Assembly: GCA_016787805.1 (NCBI GenBank)
Contig: JAEUTY010000028.1
Coordinates: 39,498-103,497 of the forward strand
Length of the DNA: 64,000 nt
Direction of reading: 5' to 3'
Source of the DNA: Flavobacterium sp.
GTDB lineage: Bacteria; Bacteroidota; Bacteroidia; Flavobacteriales; Flavobacteriaceae
Part shown: piece by piece, positions 8,171-17,369 of the stretch
Layout of the letters: each line of letters starts with the position of its first letter
Numbering within the stretch: position 1 is the stretch's first letter
Notes under the pieces: generated by a model
Told to the model about the DNA's origin: nothing
What the model saw: only the letters and a program-made list of their open reading frames with translations
Database searches by the model: none
Translations under genes and position numbers: made by a program

Positions 8171-10300
8171 ATGGCAAATTTTGATAGTAAACACATTAAA
8201 AATGTGGTTTTGGTTGGACACACGGGAAGTGGTAAAACCACCCTTATCGAATCGATGCTCTTTGAAGCAGGATTAATCAATCGCAGAGGCACTATAGAAG
8301 ACAAAAATACGGTGGCCGATTATACCGAAATGGAACACGAGAAAGGCAAAACATTTTTCTCTAAGTTGGTTAATAACAAATGGAAAGGTTATAAAATTAA
8401 TATGTTGGATACTCCAGGATACGATGATTTTGTAGGCGAAATTATAGGCGCTATGCGTGTGGCTGATTGCGGCATTATGTTGCTCAATTCGGCAATGGGC
8501 GTTGAGGTAGGAACCGATATTATTTGGGAATATACTGACCAATACAAGTTTCCGATGCTTTTAGCTATTAATCATTTGGATAATGAAAAATCCGACTTCG
8601 ATCGAACTGTAGCCGAAGCCAAATCGCATTTTGGTAATAATGTGGTGATTGTGCAATATCCAGTGAATCAAGGAGAACAATTCGACGCTATAGTTGATGT
8701 GTTGAATATGGTAATGTACCAATATCCAAAAAATGGTGGAAAACCTGAAAAACTACCTATTCCAGAGAGTGAAAAAGAAAAAGCCAATCGTTTGCACCAA
8801 GAGTTAATCGAAACCATTGCGGGTAATGATGAAACCTTGATGGAACGTTATTTTGACAAAGGTGAACTCGATGAAGACGAAATGAAACTCGGTTTGCATC
8901 ATTCGCTAATCAAACACGAAATATTCCCTGTTTTCTGCGTTTCTGCGAAGAAAAATATGGGTTGTGGACGCATCATGAGTTTTATTGATAATGTGTGTCC
9001 GTTTGCCTTCGAAATGCCGAAGCAAAGAACTATTGAGGGTACGGAAATAGAATGTAATGAAGCGAATTCGACAGCTATTTTTATTTACAAAACCTTATCC
9101 GAACCACATGTGGGTGATTTGAGCTTCTTTAAAGTCCTTTCGGGAAAAATTAAAGTAGGTGATGAGTTGACCAACGAGAATACGGGTCAGTTAGAAAAAA
9201 TCAATCAGTTGTATGAAGTGGAAGGCAACAAACGAACATCTGTAAATGAGTTAGTTGCGGGCGATATTGGTGCGACTTTAAAATTGAAAAACACGCACAC
9301 CAACAATACCTTACACGAAAAAGGAACACACATTGAAATTGTTCCTATCGATTTTCCAACACCAACACACACAGTAGCTGTTGAAGGAACCAAAAAAGGG
9401 GAAGAAGAAAAGTTGTCTATCGCTTTGCATCAATTAGTAGAAGAAGACCCAACAATAAAAGTGGAAGTTTCACCCGAGCTGAAACAAACGCTCATTCATT
9501 GCCACGGCGATTTGCATCTGATGGTCATCAAATGGAAGTTGGAAAATGCTTATAAATTATCAGTAGAATTCAAAACACCTAAAATTCCGTACCGCGAAAC
9601 CATTCGCAAAAGCGCGGAAACAGTATATCGTCACAAAAAACAATCAGGTGGTGCAGGGCAATTTGCCGAAGTTGCTATGAAAATTGAACCTTGGTACAAC
9701 GGAATGGAAGAACCAACAGGTTACAGCATCCGTGGAAAAGAAGAAATTGATTTGCCTTGGGGTGGAAAACTGATGTATTACAATTGCATCGTTGGTGGTG
9801 CGATTGACGCTCGTTTTCATCCTTCTATTTTAAAAGGTATTATGGAAAAAATGCAGGAAGGTCCATTAACTGGTTCGTACGTAAGAGACGTAAGAGTAAT
9901 TTTGTTTGATGGGAAAATGCATTCAGTAGATAGCAACGATTTAGCGTTTAAAACCGCTGGAATGATGGCTTTCAAAGAAAATTTCCACAACGCTGATCCA
10001 CAATTGTTAGAACCATTTTATCATTTGGAAGTGCACGCTCCTGAAGAATTAACGGGTGCTATTATGAGTTCGATTCAAACCCACCGAGCTGTGGTTGAAG
10101 GCATGGATGCAGAAGGACAATTTTCAATCATCAAAGCACATATTCCTTTGGCAGAAATGCACCAATTTGGTAGCGATTTACGTTCTTTAACCCAAGGAAG
10201 AGCACGATTTATTGCGCAATTTGATCATTATGAAGCAGTTCCTTTTGATTTGCAAAAAGTAATTATTTCAGAAAATAAACAGCACGAAGAATTGGTTTAG
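8171..10300 (+). CDS. Elongation factor G-like GTPase (EF-G paralogue)
   Basis: Translational GTPase-like protein of 709 aa with EF-G domain order: G domain, domain II, and the III-IV-V region (GGAGQFAEV near 495, domain V near 620-690). G1 GHTGSGKT (16-23) and G3 DTPGYDDF are clear, but G2/switch I reads EKGKTFF instead of RGITI, and G4 is NHLD instead of NKxD. These changes fit the divergent EF-G-like group rather than the main fusA, which usually sits in the str operon. Likely a specialised ribosome factor; the exact role is unknown. Ends in a strong terminator. Confidence 0.88.
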   Translation: MANFDSKHIKNVVLVGHTGSGKTTLIESMLFEAGLINRRGTIEDKNTVADYTEMEHEKGKTFFSKLVNNKWKGYKINMLDTPGYDDFVGEIIGAMRVADCGIMLLNSAMGVEVGTDIIWEYTDQYKFPMLLAINHLDNEKSDFDRTVAEAKSHFGNNVVIVQYPVNQGEQFDAIVDVLNMVMYQYPKNGGKPEKLPIPESEKEKANRLHQELIETIAGNDETLMERYFDKGELDEDEMKLGLHHSLIKHEIFPVFCVSAKKNMGCGRIMSFIDNVCPFAFEMPKQRTIEGTEIECNEANSTAIFIYKTLSEPHVGDLSFFKVLSGKIKVGDELTNENTGQLEKINQLYEVEGNKRTSVNELVAGDIGATLKLKNTHTNNTLHEKGTHIEIVPIDFPTPTHTVAVEGTKKGEEEKLSIALHQLVEEDPTIKVEVSPELKQTLIHCHGDLHLMVIKWKLENAYKLSVEFKTPKIPYRETIRKSAETVYRHKKQSGGAGQFAEVAMKIEPWYNGMEEPTGYSIRGKEEIDLPWGGKLMYYNCIVGGAIDARFHPSILKGIMEKMQEGPLTGSYVRDVRVILFDGKMHSVDSNDLAFKTAGMMAFKENFHNADPQLLEPFYHLEVHAPEELTGAIMSSIQTHRAVVEGMDAEGQFSIIKAHIPLAEMHQFGSDLRSLTQGRARFIAQFDHYEAVPFDLQKVIISENKQHEELV

Positions 10301-10321
10301 TTTTAGGATAATTCTTTAATG

Positions 10322-10355
10322 AAAAACCCTGTAATCAGTTGAATACAGGGTTTTT
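10322..10355 (+). terminator. Bidirectional terminator
   Basis: Perfect 12 bp arms AAAAACCCTGTA and TACAGGGTTTTT with a 10-base loop, between the convergent EF-G-like and SRPBCC genes. Confidence 0.9.
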
Positions 10356-10375
10356 CTATTAATTAAATTGGGTCG

Positions 10376-10768
10376 TTATAATTTTCCCATATTGGCTGCC
10401 AAGGTTTCTAAAAATTTGCTAATTGGACCTTTAATCATCATGGCCATCATTGGGTTGAATTCGCCTTCAAAATCCAATTTAACAGCACAACTCGCATCCG
10501 AAATCGCATCGATATTGGCAATTAAAGAGAACGGAAGTTTATCACTTGCTGCAGAAAGTACCACTTTGGAGTGAGGCATTTTGTCTTTCATACGCAATTT
10601 GATTTCAGGCATACCTTTCAAACCAAAATTAAAAATATCGTCACCCAATACTTCAAATTTGGCAATGTTTTCGGGCATTAATTTTTCAAAATTTTTTACA
10701 TCCGACAAGGCGTTAAAAATATATTCAGCCGATTTTTCTACGGTTACTTTTGGACTCTCTAAATTCAT
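10376..10768 (-). CDS. SRPBCC-family protein
   Basis: Small (130 aa) START/polyketide-cyclase-like fold: MNLESPKVTVEKSAEYIFNALSD is the usual first strand and helix, and the protein ends in a long helix with GPISKFLETLAANMGK. No signal peptide, so cytoplasmic. Such proteins bind hydrophobic ligands; the ligand is unknown here. It lies 48 bp after pyrE on the same strand and may be co-transcribed with it. Confidence 0.8.
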   Translation of the reverse strand: MNLESPKVTVEKSAEYIFNALSDVKNFEKLMPENIAKFEVLGDDIFNFGLKGMPEIKLRMKDKMPHSKVVLSAASDKLPFSLIANIDAISDASCAVKLDFEGEFNPMMAMMIKGPISKFLETLAANMGKL

Positions 10769-10816
10769 AATTTATGTCATTATGAGGAACGAAGTAATCT
10801 TTACTTTCCTCTTTTT

Positions 10817-11464
10817 TTAAATTTTCACTATCCACTCCGACGGATTTTTTCTCCATTCTTGTAGTGTTTGTTGTTCTTCTTCAGTAATGTATTGTTTGGC
10901 TAAGGCTAAATTCAATAAATGCTCATAGTTGCTCAACGTATTCAATTCAACTCCTGCATTTTTGAAATTTTGTTCCGCCACATCAAATCCATACGAAAAT
11001 ACCGCCACCATACCTTTTACATTAGCGCCCGCTTCTTTCAAAGCTTCAACAGCCAACAAACTGCTATTTCCTGTACTAATTAAATCTTCCACCACTACTA
11101 CGTTTTGTCCTTTTTGCAAAAAACCTTCCACTTGGTTTTGTCTTCCGTGCTTTTTAGGCTCTGGACGAACATATACAAAAGGAAGCCCAAGCTCTTCCGC
11201 AACAAGTATGCCAATGCCAATAGCACCAGTTGCAACGCCAGCAATTACATCTGGTTTACCGTATTTGTCTTCAATTTGTTTTGAAAATTCATCGCGAATG
11301 TAATTGCGAATCGCTGGAAATGAAAGTGTTAAGCGATTGTCGCAATAAATAGGAGAGTGCCAACCCGAAGCCCATAAAAAAGGTTTTGACGGATTCAATT
11401 TAATTGCATTTATTTGTAAAAGCAATTCGGCTGTTTTTTCGGCTGTATCTTTATTAAAAATCAT
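10817..11464 (-). CDS. pyrE: Orotate phosphoribosyltransferase
   Basis: Converts orotate and PRPP to orotidine 5'-monophosphate in pyrimidine synthesis. 215 aa. The PRPP-binding loop VVVVEDLISTGNSS is present, and FLWASGWHSPIYCDNR is the usual substrate region of the family. Start ATG at 11464 chosen: a longer frame reaches 11491 but runs into the divergent Nudix gene. A TACATTTG box lies only 4 bases upstream of this ATG, suggesting a leaderless message. Only 7 bases separate the two divergent start codons. Confidence 0.94.
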   Translation of the reverse strand: MIFNKDTAEKTAELLLQINAIKLNPSKPFLWASGWHSPIYCDNRLTLSFPAIRNYIRDEFSKQIEDKYGKPDVIAGVATGAIGIGILVAEELGLPFVYVRPEPKKHGRQNQVEGFLQKGQNVVVVEDLISTGNSSLLAVEALKEAGANVKGMVAVFSYGFDVAEQNFKNAGVELNTLSNYEHLLNLALAKQYITEEEQQTLQEWRKNPSEWIVKI

Positions 11465-11468
11465 ACTG

Positions 11469-11476
11469 CAAATGTA
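11469..11476 (-). promoter_or_regulatory. -7 element of pyrE (leaderless)
   Basis: TACATTTG on the minus strand ends 4 bases before the pyrE ATG, so the transcript would begin at or next to the start codon. The box overlaps the ATG of the divergent Nudix gene (11472). Confidence 0.55.
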
Positions 11477-12065
11477 TAAAGTTTTTGTCAACGATAAACC
11501 TCTTTTTTTGACAAATGAAGTCGCTAAAGAAACCGATTTTCAGTTGTTTTTGCTTGAAAGTGTTGATATTGAACAGCTTATTGTGAAGATGTTCAATAAT
11601 AAGATTAAGAAGGCGTATTTGTATTATCCCGACGAAAAAGAAATTCTAAAAAAAGTAAAAGAAAAAATCCCAGTCGCCAAAGCTGGTGGTGGTTTAGTTT
11701 ACAATAAAAAAAGTGAAGTTTTATTCATTTACAGAAATGGAAAATGGGATTTGCCCAAAGGCGGAAAAGAAAAAGGAGAAGACATCGAGCTCACGGCCAT
11801 GCGCGAAGTGGAAGAAGAAACTGGCGTTGGCAAACTCAAAATCAAGAAGAAACTCCAAAAGACGTATCACATTTTCAAACGCAATGGTCGCTATAAACTC
11901 AAAGTAACGCATTGGTTTGAAATGACTTCTACTTTCAGTGGCGAACTCATTCCACAAGCCAACGAAGGCATCGAAAAAGTCGCCTGGCTCAACCCAGAGC
12001 AAATTCAAGAAGCGTTGAAAAATTCGTACGAGAATATCAAGTTGCTGTTTGAAGTGGCTGAGTAA
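11472..12065 (+). CDS. Nudix hydrolase
   Basis: Hydrolyses a nucleoside-diphosphate-linked substrate that cannot be named from sequence. 197 aa. A perfect Nudix box (G-x5-E-x7-REV-x-EE-x-GV) reads from GKEKGED to REVEEETGV, about residues 98-120. About 70 residues precede the Nudix fold, longer than minimal family members. Divergent from pyrE with 7 bp between start codons. A TATCTTTA box near 11445 inside pyrE may serve as its -7 element. Confidence 0.9.
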   Translation: MYKVFVNDKPLFLTNEVAKETDFQLFLLESVDIEQLIVKMFNNKIKKAYLYYPDEKEILKKVKEKIPVAKAGGGLVYNKKSEVLFIYRNGKWDLPKGGKEKGEDIELTAMREVEEETGVGKLKIKKKLQKTYHIFKRNGRYKLKVTHWFEMTSTFSGELIPQANEGIEKVAWLNPEQIQEALKNSYENIKLLFEVAE

Positions 12066-12125
12066 TTTAGTTTCCTGTTAGTTATAGTTCTTAAGTTTAT
12101 TAGAAGCAGACATCAACGGTTTTCA

Positions 12126-12250
12126 ACGACTTATTGTCCTGCTGTCCGCTGTATCTCCGATTGGCAAAAAGCTACAGGCGAAGCCTTTGTTTTTGTCCAT
12201 CGGAGGATGCCGCTCCCATCAGGGCTAAACTAGAAGTGTAGTTTTTCAAG
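12126..12250 (-). repeat. Framed hairpin element, copy 1
   Basis: Minus strand, opening TAGCCCTGATGGGAGCGGC at 12227 and closing near CAGCGGACAGCAGGAC. Inside is a long imperfect hairpin whose arms contain CCGATGGACAAAAA and TTTTTGCCAATCGG. The preceding flank TTGAAAAACTA also precedes the copy at 52.5 kb. It lies between two convergent genes, with nothing coding in 12066-12357. Confidence 0.75.
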
Positions 12251-12317
12251 AGATGTTTTTAGCACCATTTCTTACAAAAGTATGTGAAACAAACATACAC
12301 TTCTGCCTTTTCCACTT

Positions 12318-12357
12318 TCAAACTCACCAACTTTGAAACTTTGGAACTTTGCAACTT
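12318..12357 (-). repeat. Word repeat after the M14 peptidase stop
   Basis: Directly after the TAG stop the minus strand reads AAGTTGCAAAGTTCCAAAGT and continues with further AAAGTT words, an irregular array of 7-8 base units. Confidence 0.7.
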
Positions 12358-14085
12358 CTAATCCATAATCCGATACACCGGATACCTCAAATGTGCTTTT
12401 TCGTAATACGGCGAATTTTTATACACCCAATCCAATTGTGCTTCGGGGTTTTCACTAAATTTTTTATCGGTTTTTTTCTTTTCTTCTAAAAGAACTCTGA
12501 GTTGCGGATTTTGGTTCAAATACTCATTCGCCAAATCTTCAAAAACATAACTCGAATAGCCTTCTTTTTGTTGTAAAATAGCATCAAAATAATTCCAATT
12601 GAAGTAGCTGTCAATTGCTTCGGGTTCGAGCGTTTCCAATAAAAATTTTACTCCTTTTTGATCCGTAGAAATGATATAATCTCCTTTCTTAAAAGCCACA
12701 GTTTCTGCCTTCACATTGACTTTGGTATTGTAATGCGGATAATGACCTTCGTAGGCATTTTTATACGTTTGGTAATCGGCGATTGAATAACTTTCTACTT
12801 GGATTATCGTATCTTTTTTCAATTGAGCCAGTTCAATTTGATTGGCTTTTAATTGTTCAATAATCGTCCATTGTCCTTTCGGAATCACATAATAATTCGG
12901 AATCGTAATTTCTCTCTCTGATTGATATTCACCCCAAAAAGGAATATATTTGGTAAACGGTATCTTTCGATCGTAATACAAACGTTCACCCGAAGTCACA
13001 TCACTTTTTTTGTAACCGCCTTGGTAACCCATAAACGGAATTTGACTCACTTGGGTAGAATCAATTTTCCACTGCAAGGTGTACTTATTTCCTGCTTTAA
13101 ATTGGTTGTGATTGGCCAATTGTTTTTGTTGAATAAGTTCCGCTTTTCTACTCGTAATTTCCATCGCCGAAACCATAAAATCATACGTCACTTTCACGCG
13201 CGAGGCATAGTCTTTAAGCATATGCGTTTCTACCACATATCCCAAACAATCAAACAATGAAGTATAACCTGTAGCGTACCGCGGACTTTCAAAAAACTGC
13301 TGAAAACCATCATCGGGCGTGCCGTGCCAAACATTGACATAAGGTGTGGTTTCGGTTTTTTTCTTTTTTAAATCGGCTACCAATGCTGTGTTGAAATCAT
13401 CTTTTAAAAACGTGCCCAATTCGTTGCCCAATTTCTTAGGCTCGGTCATGATGTACGTCAACGTGTATTGGTAATCAGCGCCATTACTCACATGGTTGTC
13501 GATGAATAAAACAGGTTGAATTAGATGAAAAATTTCAACAAAACTCTTGGTATTTCGCGTGTCGCTTTTGATAAAATCGCGGTTGAGATCGAAGTTGCGC
13601 GCATTGCCACGAAATCCGTATTCTTCTGGACCATTTTGATTGGCTCTTGAAGTCGAATTCCGATTCAAAGCACCACCAATATTGTACACTGGAATTGTCA
13701 CTAAAACAATGTTTTTTGGAATTTTAATTTTCCCTAATGCCAAATCACGAAAGAGCATCATTGTTGCATCAATGCCATCGGGTTCGCCTGCGTGAATGCC
13801 ATTATTGATTAAGATAATCGATTTGGTTTTGCGAATTTCTTTAAAGCTGAAATTGCTATCAGCGTTGAAAGTCACAATATGCAAAGGTTCACCGCTGTCA
13901 GTCAAACCCATTTCTTGCATTTTTATGGTTTCAAACGAAGCATCTAATGTGTTGAAATAACGAATGGTTTCTTCGTAGGTTGCCGATTGATTACCGTTTC
14001 CTTTTTCAAAAAAAGTAATAAAACCATCTTTCTTTTGAGCCAAAAGAGTTGAAGAGAAGCACAATAGAAAGAACAGTTTTTTCAT
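12358..14085 (-). CDS. M14-family zinc carboxypeptidase, exported
   Basis: Secreted or periplasmic metallopeptidase, 575 aa. Signal peptide MKKLFFLLCFSSTLLAQ. Zinc ligands: His and Glu in IHAGEPDG (about 96-99) and the His in DNHVSNGADYQ; the likely catalytic Glu is in VVETHMLK. The C-terminal 250 residues form a second domain without recognisable motifs. It begins 4 bp after the coaD stop, so it is read as the last gene of a ddl-coaD-peptidase run. Specificity unknown. Confidence 0.87.
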   Translation of the reverse strand: MKKLFFLLCFSSTLLAQKKDGFITFFEKGNGNQSATYEETIRYFNTLDASFETIKMQEMGLTDSGEPLHIVTFNADSNFSFKEIRKTKSIILINNGIHAGEPDGIDATMMLFRDLALGKIKIPKNIVLVTIPVYNIGGALNRNSTSRANQNGPEEYGFRGNARNFDLNRDFIKSDTRNTKSFVEIFHLIQPVLFIDNHVSNGADYQYTLTYIMTEPKKLGNELGTFLKDDFNTALVADLKKKKTETTPYVNVWHGTPDDGFQQFFESPRYATGYTSLFDCLGYVVETHMLKDYASRVKVTYDFMVSAMEITSRKAELIQQKQLANHNQFKAGNKYTLQWKIDSTQVSQIPFMGYQGGYKKSDVTSGERLYYDRKIPFTKYIPFWGEYQSEREITIPNYYVIPKGQWTIIEQLKANQIELAQLKKDTIIQVESYSIADYQTYKNAYEGHYPHYNTKVNVKAETVAFKKGDYIISTDQKGVKFLLETLEPEAIDSYFNWNYFDAILQQKEGYSSYVFEDLANEYLNQNPQLRVLLEEKKKTDKKFSENPEAQLDWVYKNSPYYEKAHLRYPVYRIMD

Positions 14086-14089
14086 AAGC

Positions 14090-14545
14090 TTATTTTGTAC
14101 GAACAGAATCAGGAACTAAAACCGTGTAATCGCCACCATTTCGGATGACATCGCGAACAATACTAGATGAAATATAGGATGTTTTGGAAGCCGTTAAAAG
14201 AAAAACAGTTTCAATTTTTGATAATTTCCGATTGGTGTGAGCAATGGCTTTTTCGAATTCAAAATCCGCCGGATTTCTCAAGCCACGGAGTATGAATTCA
14301 GCTTTCTCTTTTTTGCACAAATCGATGGTCAAACCTTCATAAGTAATGACTTTTACTTTGGGTTCGTCGGCGAAAGCTTCTTCTATGAAACGCTTTCTGT
14401 CTTCCAACGAAAACATGTATTTTTTTTCGGCATTCACACCAATGGCAACGATTACTTCATCGAAGAGAGAAATTCCACGTTTGATAATGTCGTAATGTCC
14501 ATTTGTAATCGGATCAAATGAGCCTGGAAATATTGCTTTTTTCAT
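14090..14545 (-). CDS. coaD: Phosphopantetheine adenylyltransferase
   Basis: Fourth step of coenzyme A synthesis: ATP plus 4'-phosphopantetheine to dephospho-CoA. 151 aa, usual length near 155-160. The nucleotidyltransferase signatures PGSFDPITNGHYDI (8-21) and YISSSIVRD near the C-terminus are intact. Cytoplasmic. Lies between ddl and the M14 peptidase on one strand. Confidence 0.96.
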   Translation of the reverse strand: MKKAIFPGSFDPITNGHYDIIKRGISLFDEVIVAIGVNAEKKYMFSLEDRKRFIEEAFADEPKVKVITYEGLTIDLCKKEKAEFILRGLRNPADFEFEKAIAHTNRKLSKIETVFLLTASKTSYISSSIVRDVIRNGGDYTVLVPDSVRTK

Positions 14546-14621
14546 AGTGTACAGTTTGTGTTTTATGTTTTATGGTTGAGTTTAAACTATGAACAACAAA
14601 CCATAAACTATAAACAGTTTA
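14546..14621. repeat. Word repeat filling the ddl-coaD spacer
   Basis: The spacer is built of related words: plus strand ACAGTTTGTG, TTTTATGTTTTATGG, then AACAACAAACCATAAACTA and TAAACAG, able to fold into an imperfect hairpin. Similar words (AACCATAAACAACAAACTATA) occur upstream of ssrA near 6514. Confidence 0.65.
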
Positions 14622-15608
14622 TTATTTCTTCCAAATTGGTTTTCTTTTCATTGCCAATTCAATCTCATTATCAATCAAATCCGAAAAGTCAATCTTAGCA
14701 TGTGCAGCTTGCTGCGGAAAGATACTTTGTGGTGATAAACCCGGATTGGTGTTGATTTCTATAAAATGCGGTACATCATTCATCACAATAAAATCAGCTC
14801 TTGAAAAACCAATCATTCCTAACGATTCGTATACTTTTTTGGCAGTTTCAATCACTTTTTCTTCTACTTCTTTGGAAAGCCGAGCAGGTGTAATTTCAGA
14901 TGATTTGCCTAAATATTTGGCTTCGTAATCGAAGAATTCATTTTCAGGTACAATTTCGGTAATACCTAAAACAGTTGTCTTTCCTTTGTAATTGAGCACT
15001 CCAACCGAAATTTCAGTTCCATTTAAAAAAGATTCAATCAAAATATCGTTGTCTTCTGCAAAAGCAAAATCTAAGGCTTTGGGCAAATCAACTAACGAAT
15101 TAACGCGTGAAACTCCAAGTGAACTTCCCGATTGATTCGGTTTTACGAAAAAAGGCAAACCTAATTCAGCCGCAATTTTATCACCATCAATAACGTCGCC
15201 TTTTCTTAAATAGATTGAATTGGCTTTTGGAATATTGAATTTGGACAAAACAGACAAGGTATCTCGTTTGTTAAAAGTTAATGCCGATTGGTAAAAATTG
15301 CATCCAGAATATGGTAAGTCTACCAATTCCCAATACGATTGCATGTGTCCATCTTCTCCAGGTGTTCCGTGAATCGTATTAACAATGACGTCAAAATGTA
15401 CTTTTTCATTGTTGTTGGTAAATGAAAAGTCAGCTTTGTCGATGGAATATTTTTCGCCTTCAATCAAACAATACCATTCGTTGATAAGGATGTGAACTTC
15501 AAAGGGTTTGTATTTGTTTTTGTTGATGTGATTCAATATCAATTGACCACTGCGTAATGATATAACTGATTCGTCAGAATATCCGCCCATAACCACTGCT
15601 ACGTTCAT
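14622..15608 (-). CDS. ddl: D-alanine--D-alanine ligase
   Basis: Joins two D-Ala with ATP for peptidoglycan precursors. 328 aa, ATP-grasp fold. Substrate-site MGGYSDESVISLRSG (8-22), the ATP-binding loop KPNQSGSSLGVS and the metal-binding ending FIEINTNPGLSPQSIFP are all present. Cytoplasmic. Divergent from the PASTA gene; a TATTTTTG box (15632-15639) is a possible -7 element. Confidence 0.95.
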   Translation of the reverse strand: MNVAVVMGGYSDESVISLRSGQLILNHINKNKYKPFEVHILINEWYCLIEGEKYSIDKADFSFTNNNEKVHFDVIVNTIHGTPGEDGHMQSYWELVDLPYSGCNFYQSALTFNKRDTLSVLSKFNIPKANSIYLRKGDVIDGDKIAAELGLPFFVKPNQSGSSLGVSRVNSLVDLPKALDFAFAEDNDILIESFLNGTEISVGVLNYKGKTTVLGITEIVPENEFFDYEAKYLGKSSEITPARLSKEVEEKVIETAKKVYESLGMIGFSRADFIVMNDVPHFIEINTNPGLSPQSIFPQQAAHAKIDFSDLIDNEIELAMKRKPIWKK

Positions 15609-15664
15609 TAGAATTTATTTTTAATACTATACAAAAATAGCACAATTGTTGGAACTAAAAATTA

Positions 15665-15672
15665 TATATTTG
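15665..15672 (+). promoter_or_regulatory. -7 element of the PASTA-rluD operon
   Basis: TATATTTG, 16 bases before the ATG at 15689. A TTG lies 16 bases upstream at 15646-15648, just short of the usual spacing. The divergent ddl box TATTTTTG (15632-15639, minus) lies beside it. Confidence 0.5.
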
Positions 15673-15688
15673 CGGTAAATCTTTTTTT

Positions 15689-16339
15689 ATGAGTTTGCGA
15701 AAATACCTCACTAGTAAAGTTTTTTTTGCTCAATTGTTGGCAGCCATGGCCATTGTGGGTTTACTTGCGTTTTTCTTTTTCCATTGGATTACGTACGTAA
15801 CCAAGCACAATGAAGAAATTATGGTGCCCAATTTGAAGCGATTGACCACTGAACAAGCTGAGGAAAAACTTGATGAATTAGGTTTGGAATATGAAATCTT
15901 AGATACTTTAGATTTCAAACCCAATCTACCAAAATTGTCAGTTGTTTTGCAAGAACCTGAAGCGGGAGAATTGGTAAAAGGCGGAAGGACAGTGTATTTG
16001 AAAATCAATGCGAGTTCTTACAAAATGGTACGTATTCCTGATTTGGTTGATAAAACGTACCGACAAGCTGTTCCAACCTTAATTTCATTAGGATTAGCAC
16101 AAGGAAATGTGAGTTATGCGCCGCACATTGGAAAAGATATGGTGTTGGAGATGCGTTTGAATGGCAAAAAATTAAAACCAGGTACCAAAGTTTATAAAGC
16201 AACAAAAATTGATTTGGTTTTGGGTGATGGTGCTGTTGTTTTTGATGAATCAGATGCGGATAGTTTGCGTGCCATTTTACCTGAACCAGAAGTACTACCT
16301 GAAGAAGAAATAAAAGATTCCCTCAAGAATGGTCAATAA
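15689..16339 (+). CDS. PASTA-domain membrane protein
   Basis: 216 aa with one N-terminal membrane helix (about 13-35) and two PASTA repeats facing the periplasm: VPNLKRLTTEQAEEKLDELG (from about 46) and IPDLVDKTYRQAVPTLISLG (from about 116). PASTA domains bind peptidoglycan-like ligands in other proteins, but there is no kinase or transpeptidase domain here. Overlaps the rluD start by 11 bp and follows ddl divergently, so a cell-wall link is plausible but inferred. Confidence 0.85.
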   Translation: MSLRKYLTSKVFFAQLLAAMAIVGLLAFFFFHWITYVTKHNEEIMVPNLKRLTTEQAEEKLDELGLEYEILDTLDFKPNLPKLSVVLQEPEAGELVKGGRTVYLKINASSYKMVRIPDLVDKTYRQAVPTLISLGLAQGNVSYAPHIGKDMVLEMRLNGKKLKPGTKVYKATKIDLVLGDGAVVFDESDADSLRAILPEPEVLPEEEIKDSLKNGQ

Positions 16340-17369
16340 CGATTTAAGCGAAATAGACGATGAACTTTTTGAGCACCATCGATTTGAAGTTCCCAAAGGT
16401 CAAGCTATGTTGCGCATCGACAAGTACTTGATGCATTTGATTCCGAATGCTACTCGAAATAAGATTCAAAATGCTGCAACTTCGGGCGATATTTATGTTA
16501 ATGATGTTACGGTTAAATCCAATTATAAAGTCAAACCTTTTGATGTAATTCGGATATTACTTTCGCATCCACCGTTTGAAAATCGCATTGATCCCGAAGA
16601 CATTCCTTTGGATATTGTATATGAAGACGATGCTTTGTTGGTTATCAATAAACCAGCCGGATTGGTTGTGCATCCTGGACACGGAAATTACACCGGAACG
16701 TTGGTCAACGGATTGGCTTTTCATTTTGATAATTTGCCCTTAAATAGTAGTGAACGTCCAGGTTTGGTGCATCGTATTGATAAAAATACTTCGGGCTTGT
16801 TGGTGATTGCTAAAACCGAAGCCGCAATGACGCATTTGGCCAAACAATTTGAAGACAAAACTACCGAACGCGAATACATTGCCATTGTTTGGGGAAATGT
16901 AAAAGACGATGAAGGAACCATTGTAGGCAATATTGACCGTCATTTGAAAGATCGTATGCAAATGGCTGTTTTCCCAGAAGGTGATCGAGGGAAACATGCT
17001 GTAACACACTATAAAGTCATCGAACGATTAGGATATGTGACTTTGGTTTCGTGTAAATTAGAAACGGGTAGAACGCACCAAATTCGCGTACACATGAAAT
17101 ACATCGGACATACGTTATTCAATGATGAACGTTATGGTGGCAACTTGATTTTGAAAGGAACTACTTTTACTAAATATAAGCAATTCATTGAGAATTGTTT
17201 CAAAACCTTACCTCGTCAGGCATTACACGCCAAAACCTTGGGGTTTGAACATCCTGTTACGAAAGAATACATGCGTTTTGATACCGAAATTCCTCAAGAT
17301 ATGGTCGATTGTATTGAGAAATGGCGCAATTATACCAATTCCAATTCACTTGTAGAAGAGGAAGATTAG
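16329..17369 (+). CDS. rluD: RluD-family 23S rRNA pseudouridine synthase
   Basis: Isomerises uridine to pseudouridine in large-subunit rRNA. 346 aa with an N-terminal S4 RNA-binding domain (MLRIDKYLMHLIPNATRNKIQ, from about 27) and a catalytic domain with the Asp in LVHRIDKNTSGLLV (near 150). The RTHQIRVHM motif is present. The start lies within the end of the PASTA gene. The stop codon overlaps the stop of the convergent superoxide dismutase gene by 4 bp, without a terminator between them. Confidence 0.92.
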   Translation: MVNNDLSEIDDELFEHHRFEVPKGQAMLRIDKYLMHLIPNATRNKIQNAATSGDIYVNDVTVKSNYKVKPFDVIRILLSHPPFENRIDPEDIPLDIVYEDDALLVINKPAGLVVHPGHGNYTGTLVNGLAFHFDNLPLNSSERPGLVHRIDKNTSGLLVIAKTEAAMTHLAKQFEDKTTEREYIAIVWGNVKDDEGTIVGNIDRHLKDRMQMAVFPEGDRGKHAVTHYKVIERLGYVTLVSCKLETGRTHQIRVHMKYIGHTLFNDERYGGNLILKGTTFTKYKQFIENCFKTLPRQALHAKTLGFEHPVTKEYMRFDTEIPQDMVDCIEKWRNYTNSNSLVEEED

